A DNA stretch of 18,347 nucleotides from JAUWQU01 sp964605095 (GTDB lineage: Bacteria > Planctomycetota > Phycisphaerae > SM23-33), in contig CAZSBS010000071.1 of the NCBI GenBank assembly GCA_964605095.1, forward strand, positions 1 to 18,347. The letters are read 5' to 3'. Position 1 is the stretch's first letter. Each line of letters starts with the position of its first letter. Made by a program: the position numbers and the translations under genes. Positions 13,381 through 18,347 of this stretch are shown here, piece after piece. The notes beneath the pieces were generated by a model that searched no databases, was not told the DNA's origin, and was given only the letters and a program-made list of their open reading frames with translations.

Positions 13381-15222
13381 CTACTCCACCGTCACGCTCT
13401 TGGCGAGATTGCGTGGCTTATCGACGTTGCAGCCTCTGGCCACGGCGGCGTGGTAGGCGAGCAGTTGCAGGGGCACGACGGTCAGCAGCGGCTGGAGCGG
13501 CGCCAGGGTGTCGGGCACGTAGAAGACGTGGTCGGCGTACTGGCGGATCTGCGTGTCGCCCTCGGTTGCCACGGCGATAACCCGCCCGCGGCGCGCCTTG
13601 ACTTCCTCGATGTTGCTTATGATCTTGTCGTAGGTGCCGCATCGCGGCGCGACGAAGACCACGGGCATTCCCTCGTGGATCAGCGCGATGGGCCCGTGCT
13701 TCATCTCAGCCGCGGGCAGGCCTTCGGAGTGGATGTAGCTTATTTCCTTGAGTTTCAGGGCGCCTTCCAGGGCGATGGGGTAGTTGTAGCCGCGCCCCAG
13801 GAACAGCCAGTTTTCCCGGTCGGCGTACTCCGCCACGACCTGGCGGATGGTGTCGCTGAGAGCGAGGATGGTCTCGATCTTGTCGGGGATCTCGTTGAGG
13901 GCGTTGAGGTACTGGCTCATCGTGTTCTGCGACATGAACCGCCGCCTTCCCAGCGCCAGGGCGATCATCGTCTCGACGACCACCTGGCACGTGAATGCCT
14001 TGGTGCTCGCCACGCCGATTTCCGGCCCGGCGTGGATGTACACGCCTGCGTCGGTCTCGCGGGCGATCGTCGAGCCGACGGCGTTGACGATGCCCAGCAC
14101 CAGGGCGCCCTTTTCCTTCGCCTCGCGAAGGGCCGCGAGCGTGTCAGCCGTCTCGCCGGACTGGCTTATCGCCAGGAAGACCGTGCCGTCCTCAATGATC
14201 GGGTTGCGGTATCGGAACTCGCTGGCGTACTCGACCTCGGTCGGGATGCGGGCAAGGTCCTCGAAAAGGTACTCGCCGACCAACCCCGCGTGCCAGGCCG
14301 TGCCGCAGGCGGAAATGACGATCTTCCGAGTCTTGACCAGATCGCGGGAGATGCCGCCTAGCCCGCCAAGCTGGATGCGGTTGTCGCGCAGGTCCAGGCG
14401 CCCGCGCAGGCAGTTGCGGATGGCCTCGGGCTGCTCGAAGATCTCCTTGAGCATGAAGTGGTCGTAGCCGCCCTTGGCGATCTCCTCCAGGGTCCACTCG
14501 ATCTGCTCGACCTCCTTGGTGATCGGCACGTTGTCGGTTGTCAGCGTGCGCATGCCATCGCGGGTGAAGACCGCCATCTCGTTGTCGTTGAGGTAAATGA
14601 CGTTCGACGTGTGGGCAATGATGGCTGAGGCGTCGCTGGCGACGATGTACTCGTCGGTGCCGACGCCCACAATCAGCGGGCTGCCCTTGCGGGCCGCGAC
14701 GATCTTGTCCGGCTCGTCGGCGCACATCACCGCTATGCCGTAAGTGCCCGTCACCTCGCGAAGGGCCGCCTGCACCGCGGCCTCGAGGCTCTTGGCGCCG
14801 TCGTTGTATATCTCGCTGACCAGGTGAACCAGAACCTCCGTGTCAGTCTGGCTGCGGAAGACGTGCCCCTTGTTCAGGAGGAACTGCTTGAGCGTGGCGT
14901 AGTTCTCGATTATGCCGTTGTGAACCAGCGCGATCCGCCCCGGGCCGTCGAAGTGTGGGTGGGCGTTGGCCTGGCTTGGCTCGCCGTGAGTAGCCCAGCG
15001 AGTGTGCGCTATGCCGACCGTAGCGAAGTTGAACCGGCTGTCTGCCAGCACCTGCTGCTCGACGTGCATCACCCGCCCGACGTCCTTGCACACCACCAAC
15101 TCGCCGGCCAGACAGACGCACACGCCGGCAGAGTCGTACCCGCGGTACTCCAGCCTCTTGAGGCCCTCGATCAACACCGGCGTAGCCGGTTTGCCGCCGA
15201 TGTACCCAACGATTCCGCACAT
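13381..15222 (-). CDS. glmS: Glutamine-fructose-6-phosphate aminotransferase (isomerising)
   Basis: This 613-residue cytoplasmic enzyme makes glucosamine-6-phosphate from fructose-6-phosphate and glutamine, the first step to UDP-GlcNAc for peptidoglycan and lipopolysaccharide. It begins MCGIVGYIG, so Cys2 becomes the N-terminal nucleophile after Met removal. This fixes the start at 15222 even though the frame stays open 39 codons upstream. The glutaminase domain (about 1-240) shows LKRLEYRGYDSAGV, HTRWATHGEPS and HNGIIENY. Two SIS domains follow, with SACGTAWHAGLVGEY, SQSGETADTLAAL, ASTKAFTCQV, LGRGYNYPIALEGALKLKE, IHSEGLPAAEMKHGP and the C-terminal LAKSVTVE. The length matches E. coli GlmS (about 609). 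GGAG lies 8 nt upstream of the ATG. I saw no glmS ribozyme-like sequence in the 238-nt upstream gap. It lies downstream of the TPR genes on the same strand but is separated by a repeat. Confidence 0.97.
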   Translation of the reverse strand: MCGIVGYIGGKPATPVLIEGLKRLEYRGYDSAGVCVCLAGELVVCKDVGRVMHVEQQVLADSRFNFATVGIAHTRWATHGEPSQANAHPHFDGPGRIALVHNGIIENYATLKQFLLNKGHVFRSQTDTEVLVHLVSEIYNDGAKSLEAAVQAALREVTGTYGIAVMCADEPDKIVAARKGSPLIVGVGTDEYIVASDASAIIAHTSNVIYLNDNEMAVFTRDGMRTLTTDNVPITKEVEQIEWTLEEIAKGGYDHFMLKEIFEQPEAIRNCLRGRLDLRDNRIQLGGLGGISRDLVKTRKIVISACGTAWHAGLVGEYLFEDLARIPTEVEYASEFRYRNPIIEDGTVFLAISQSGETADTLAALREAKEKGALVLGIVNAVGSTIARETDAGVYIHAGPEIGVASTKAFTCQVVVETMIALALGRRRFMSQNTMSQYLNALNEIPDKIETILALSDTIRQVVAEYADRENWLFLGRGYNYPIALEGALKLKEISYIHSEGLPAAEMKHGPIALIHEGMPVVFVAPRCGTYDKIISNIEEVKARRGRVIAVATEGDTQIRQYADHVFYVPDTLAPLQPLLTVVPLQLLAYHAAVARGCNVDKPRNLAKSVTVE

Positions 15223-15242
15223 GTGCCGATCTCCACGATTAT

Positions 15243-15262
15243 CCGGCGCCTGGCAGCGCCGG
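15243..15262. promoter_or_regulatory. GC hairpin just upstream of glmS
   Basis: CCGGCGC and GCGCCGG pair perfectly around a 6-nt loop, 20 nt before the glmS start codon on the minus strand and just outside its ribosome binding site. It could be a terminator for transcripts arriving from the TPR genes or a leader structure of glmS. No U tract follows. Confidence 0.35.
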
Positions 15263-15315
15263 TGACTACTACAGGATACCCTTGCCCGCCACCGCTCCAA
15301 ATCAATCACGCGGTG

Positions 15316-15460
15316 CCGGAAATCCGAAACTCGAAGCACGAAATCCGAAACAAATCCAAATCTTCAAATACGAAAATCCAAAACGCTCCGCAACAACCGG
15401 CGTCCACATCTCCCATGGCTTGCATAACTGCCACTGGCGTTTTGAGCATTCGGATTTCGG
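15316..15460. repeat. A-rich repeat patch with inverted ends (FRIS/FEFRIS type)
   Basis: GAAATCCGAAAC occurs twice (15319-15330 and 15340-15351), followed by degenerate units (AAATCCAAATC, AAAATCCAAAAC). A reversed copy, ATTCGGATTTCGG, lies at 15448-15460, so the patch has inverted ends about 145 bp apart. Read on the minus strand it would translate to FRISCFEFRIS, a string I associate with intergenic repeats in planctomycete-like genomes. The right end abuts the TGA stop of the TPR gene. It codes for nothing convincing. Confidence 0.65.
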
Positions 15461-17107
15461 TCACGGCCCGGTCTTTGCCCGGTGGATTTTCCAGAGGCTT
15501 CGCCAAGTCGCCGCGACGCGGTCCATCAGCCCCATGTTCTGGAGCGACAGGGCCAGGGCGGCGCGGATCTGCCCGTCGTCGGTGTTGTCTGCGGCTGCTT
15601 CCATGTGGCGCACGGCCCGGTCGAATTCCGTGCGGTTGGTGTACAGCAGGCCAAGGCGGTAGTGCATGTCCACGCAGTCCGGGCGGATGTCCATGGACTT
15701 CTGGAAAGTCTCGATCGCGTCATCGACCAGGCCCATCTCCTGCTGCGTTATGCCGAGCTTTATCCACGCCTTGAGGAACGCCGGGCTTATCCGCACGGCC
15801 TGGCTGAACTGTTCCATCGCCTGGGGGATCTGCCCGGCTGCGCGGAGAAGCACCCCGTAGCGATACCTGATGTCGGCGTGGTTTGGCTCGTTCCGCACCG
15901 CCTCGGCGTGGCGCTCGATCTGCTGGGCGAGAAGCTTCTCGTTGAGGGCCCCGATGTCGCCAGCGGCGCAGTCTTCGTGGCAGAAGCCGTGGGTGAACTC
16001 CTGGGCCGCGGCGGACCGCAACTGGAGCTTGGCCATTTCCGCCAGCAGGATCGTGCTGTTGGGCTCGATGGCGCCGGCCAGGTCGAAGCTGTTCATCGCC
16101 TCGGCCTTGTTGCCCATGGCGGCCTGGGCGACGCCCATCCCGACGTGGCATTCCAGCACGGCGTCGCTGAGCTCCACGGCCTGGTGGAACGCCTCGGCCG
16201 CCTGCTCCCACCGGCCCTGCGTGAGGTGCTGCGTGCCGGCCTTGACGGCGGCTTCCAGGTATTCCGGCTGGAGCTCCAGGGCGATAAGGTAGTTCCGCAT
16301 CGCCGACTCGTCGTCGCCGACCCGCCCGTACAGGTCTGCCAGGCGGACGTGCAGATCGGCAAACGGGCCCTGCTCGTCGATAAGCAGGCAAAGCCGCGCG
16401 ATCGCCTCGGCGAATTGACCGTCCGCGGCCAGCGCCTCGACCTCATCGTCCACCAGCGCCCAGTTTTCCGGCTCCATCGCGATGGCGGTCTCGAACTCCT
16501 CGACGGCCTCGGCGTACCGCCCGGCCCGGTGGTAAAGCTGAGCCAGCGCCGGACGGTAGGCAAGCTCCTGCGGCTCCATGTCGCGAAGCTGGCGGTATTG
16601 CTCGATCGCCTCGTCGAGGTCGCCTGTCAGCACGTCGATGGCCGCCAGACGCTGCCGCGCCGCGAGCGGGGCGGAGTCCTTGGCAATCGCGTCGCGGTAA
16701 TACTCCGCCGCCTCAGTCGCCCGGCCTAGCTTCTCCAGGCAAAAGCCGATTCCGAACAGCACCGGCCCCTCGCCGCTGTGCGTGCTGTTGGCCAGCCGAA
16801 GCTGATCGAGGGCCTTTTCGAACTGCCCCTTCTCGTCGTACGCCGACGCCAACGCAAGCCTGGCCGCCAGAAGGTCCGGCTTCAGGTGGCACGCCAGGCT
16901 GAGATGCGAGATGGCGCCGTCGATTTCCGCGGCGCGGAGCTGCACCAACCCAAGCCCAAGCGGCCCCTCCGCGCGCCGGGGCTCGCGCCGGCACGCCTCG
17001 GCGAGCTGCTCGGCGTCCTGGCTTGACGGCGACCAGAAGTACCGGTCCAGCACGTCGCCGAGGTCGCTGCCAAGGCCCCGGCCCAAAAGTTCCAGAAGAT
17101 GACTCAT
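15461..17107 (-). CDS. TPR-repeat protein, second of an overlapping pair
   Basis: This 548-residue protein is built almost wholly of tetratricopeptide repeats, 34-residue helix pairs that act as protein-binding scaffolds. Clear units include AEGPLGLGLVQLRAAEIDGA, AEYYRDAIAKDSAPLAARQR, LAQLYHRAGRYAEAVEEFET, NYLIALELQPEYLEAAVK, MEQFSQAVRISPAFLKAW and AIETFQKSMDIRPDCVDMHY. It begins MSHLLELLGRGLGSDLGDVL with no signal peptide or membrane segment, so it is probably cytoplasmic. ATG 17107 is chosen because it overlaps the stop of the upstream TPR gene as ATGA and has GAGGG 10 nt upstream. A middle stretch (about 360-385, FTHGFCHEDCAAGD) breaks the repeat pattern and carries two Cys. The TGA stop lies exactly at the edge of the A-rich repeat. 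The partner and role are unknown. Confidence 0.85.
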   Translation of the reverse strand: MSHLLELLGRGLGSDLGDVLDRYFWSPSSQDAEQLAEACRREPRRAEGPLGLGLVQLRAAEIDGAISHLSLACHLKPDLLAARLALASAYDEKGQFEKALDQLRLANSTHSGEGPVLFGIGFCLEKLGRATEAAEYYRDAIAKDSAPLAARQRLAAIDVLTGDLDEAIEQYRQLRDMEPQELAYRPALAQLYHRAGRYAEAVEEFETAIAMEPENWALVDDEVEALAADGQFAEAIARLCLLIDEQGPFADLHVRLADLYGRVGDDESAMRNYLIALELQPEYLEAAVKAGTQHLTQGRWEQAAEAFHQAVELSDAVLECHVGMGVAQAAMGNKAEAMNSFDLAGAIEPNSTILLAEMAKLQLRSAAAQEFTHGFCHEDCAAGDIGALNEKLLAQQIERHAEAVRNEPNHADIRYRYGVLLRAAGQIPQAMEQFSQAVRISPAFLKAWIKLGITQQEMGLVDDAIETFQKSMDIRPDCVDMHYRLGLLYTNRTEFDRAVRHMEAAADNTDDGQIRAALALSLQNMGLMDRVAATWRSLWKIHRAKTGP

Positions 17108-18347
17108 GCCGCAAGTGCCCTCAAAGCTTCGCTGGCCGGGCTGTAAGCGGAGTTTAGCTCCAGCGCCCTTCGCAGGTGCCGCCTTGCCTCCTCCAGTCGC
17201 CCGCAGGCAATCAGCGCCTCGCCGGCGTGGAGATGAACGTCTGGCCAGTCGGCGCCGTCGCTGACCGCCCGCCGGTAATGGCCTGTCGCCACGCGGGCCC
17301 GCCCGGCAACGGTGCATAGCTCCGCCAGATGCAGTCGGGCGCGAATGTAGGCGGGGTTGATCTCCAGCGACTTCTGTGCCCGCAGCTCTGCTGCCTCCCG
17401 CTGCCCGAGGCGCAAGTACACGCGCGAGCCCGCCAGGTGCAGGTCCGCGTAGCGCGGATGGGCCTCGATGGCCAGCTCGACGGCCCCGGCAAGCATCGAA
17501 AACAGTTCATTGTCCAGGTCGCTTTTTGGCAGCGAGCACAGGGCCTCGACGAGGTCCGGCTCGTCGGCGATCCGTCGTGCCAACTCGTGCAGGTCGCCCT
17601 GGCCCACTCCGGCCGATGGGGATGGCAGGCGGACGACGATCTTCACGCCATTGGCCCCGGCTGCCCTTGCTGCCAGCGAGAGCTGATACGCCAGCATCAG
17701 GTCGTCGGGGCACAGGTCCAGCGCCCTCTGGAAGCTTCGCGCCGCGGCCGGGGCATCGCCCATCGCCGCATCCGCCAAGGCAAGGTAGCGGTAGGCGTCG
17801 GCGCTGTCGCATTCGAGTTGTGACGCCAGGGCCAGGTGATGGCGTGCCTCGGCATACTGTTGCTCTGCCGCCAGGAACAGTCCCCACTGAAGATGCAGGC
17901 AGCCGACGCCGCCGAAACGGCGCAGGCCCCGCCCCAGGGTCATGTAGGCTTCTTCGTGCCGACCGGCCTGCCATTGGGCCTGGGCGAGCTTGTGGGTGAA
18001 GTCCGACGAGTCCTTGCCGGCCGAGATGGCGGGGGCCTTCTCCATCTCTCGCAGACATTCCGCAGGCTTGTGGCCACGGGCGTACAGCCCAGCCAGCAGG
18101 CCGCCAAGTCCGGCGCGGGCGCCGACGGCGTCCATGGCTGTCTGAAGGTGGCGCTGGGCGGTGGGGAAATCCCCGCACGACAACGCCTGGCCGGCCAGTG
18201 ACCTGTGGGCAAGCGCGTAGTGATAACGCGCCAGCAGCCCGAGCGTGTCATCACGCCCGATAAGCTCTTGCAACTGCCGGGCTGCCTGGTCGAAACTGCC
18301 CTGGCTCCGCAGCAGAAGCCCGCGGGTATACCGGCCGACGGCGTCCG
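17104..18347 (-). CDS. TPR-repeat protein, first of the pair (5' end outside the window)
   Basis: The frame is open from the stop at 17104 to the right edge, giving 413 visible residues. The first in-window start-like codon is only a TTG near 18273, and the residues before it (GRYTRGLLLRSQGSFDQAAR) already look like a TPR helix pair, so the true start lies beyond 18347. TPR-like units include SLAGQALSCGDFPTAQRHLQ, AQWQAGRHEEAYMTLGRGL, ALADAAMGDAPAAARSFQRA, YLRLGQREAAELRAQKSLE and AGEALIACGRLEEARRHLRR. A middle part (about 205-260 of the visible protein, VKIVVRLPSP, DEPDLVEALCSL) is not TPR. Its stop overlaps the start of the next TPR gene by 4 nt, so the two are translationally coupled and probably work together. 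No enzymatic domain is visible. Confidence 0.83.
   Translation of the reverse strand, partial: DAVGRYTRGLLLRSQGSFDQAARQLQELIGRDDTLGLLARYHYALAHRSLAGQALSCGDFPTAQRHLQTAMDAVGARAGLGGLLAGLYARGHKPAECLREMEKAPAISAGKDSSDFTHKLAQAQWQAGRHEEAYMTLGRGLRRFGGVGCLHLQWGLFLAAEQQYAEARHHLALASQLECDSADAYRYLALADAAMGDAPAAARSFQRALDLCPDDLMLAYQLSLAARAAGANGVKIVVRLPSPSAGVGQGDLHELARRIADEPDLVEALCSLPKSDLDNELFSMLAGAVELAIEAHPRYADLHLAGSRVYLRLGQREAAELRAQKSLEINPAYIRARLHLAELCTVAGRARVATGHYRRAVSDGADWPDVHLHAGEALIACGRLEEARRHLRRALELNSAYSPASEALRALAA

Noticed and set aside
13450..14361. Plus-strand open frame inside glmS
   Set aside because: glmS on the minus strand is full length with all catalytic motifs; this frame is an antisense shadow.
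15223..15315. Possible glmS ribozyme upstream of glmS
   Set aside because: The 93 nt between the start codon and the repeat hold only one simple hairpin and none of the conserved ribozyme core that I can recognise. The ribozyme is mainly known from Gram-positive bacteria.
15316..15460. CRISPR array
   Set aside because: Units are short (about 12 bp), degenerate and unevenly spaced, with no unique spacers of about 30 bp and no cas genes.
15482..16729. 415-codon plus-strand open frame opposite the TPR gene
   Set aside because: The minus strand shows regular 34-residue TPR periodicity. The opposite frame simply mirrors that codon bias.

Overview
This is a G+C-rich bacterial window with long, tightly packed genes and no rRNA, tRNA, CRISPR array or transposase that I can see. 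Several features suggest a planctomycete, probably near Phycisphaerae: a PduS/PduT-type microcompartment pair, a GH35 glycosidase, an exported AMMECR1-like protein, paired TPR proteins, and A-rich intergenic repeats whose translation reads FRIS/FEFRIS. That assignment is inference from gene content, not from a marker gene.

Layout. Positions 1-103 (minus) hold the start of a cut-off, probably membrane, protein. Positions 208-1470 (minus) encode a PD-(D/E)XK nuclease-like protein with a C-terminal DUF4268-like region. It lies between two copies of a short direct repeat and has a good -35/-10 promoter upstream. Positions 1866-3590 (minus) encode an exported AMMECR1-like domain fused to an alpha/alpha-toroid-like region. 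A divergent intergenic region separates it from a GH35 beta-galactosidase-like gene (3979-6639, plus) that ends at a perfect palindromic terminator. An HU/IHF-type DNA-binding protein follows (6910-7206). Next is a two-gene unit for a PduS/RnfC-like flavo-Fe-S protein and a PduT-like tandem BMC shell protein (7367-9288).

Positions 9415-11288 hold a compact three-gene unit: PIN-domain toxin, small basic antitoxin-like protein and HEPN protein with an RX4H motif. Then comes a bifunctional homocysteine S-methyltransferase/methylenetetrahydrofolate reductase (11480-13345), convergent with glmS (13381-15222, minus). The right end carries two overlapping TPR genes (minus), the upstream one running off the window.

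How the parts work together. The PduS/PduT pair would carry electrons across a microcompartment shell, but no BMC enzymes or other shell genes are present, so it looks like a satellite locus. The PIN/antitoxin/HEPN unit looks like an RNA-targeting toxin-antitoxin or defence module. GlmS and the methyltransferase/reductase are housekeeping metabolism. At three genes a credible -10 box ends only 6-8 nt before an ATG that lacks a Shine-Dalgarno sequence, which suggests leaderless mRNAs.

The best candidates for something undescribed are the PIN/antitoxin/HEPN operon, the isolated PduS/PduT electron conduit, the GH35 protein with a remodelled sugar-binding site, and the exported AMMECR1-toroid fusion that has lost the family's LRGCIG hallmark.
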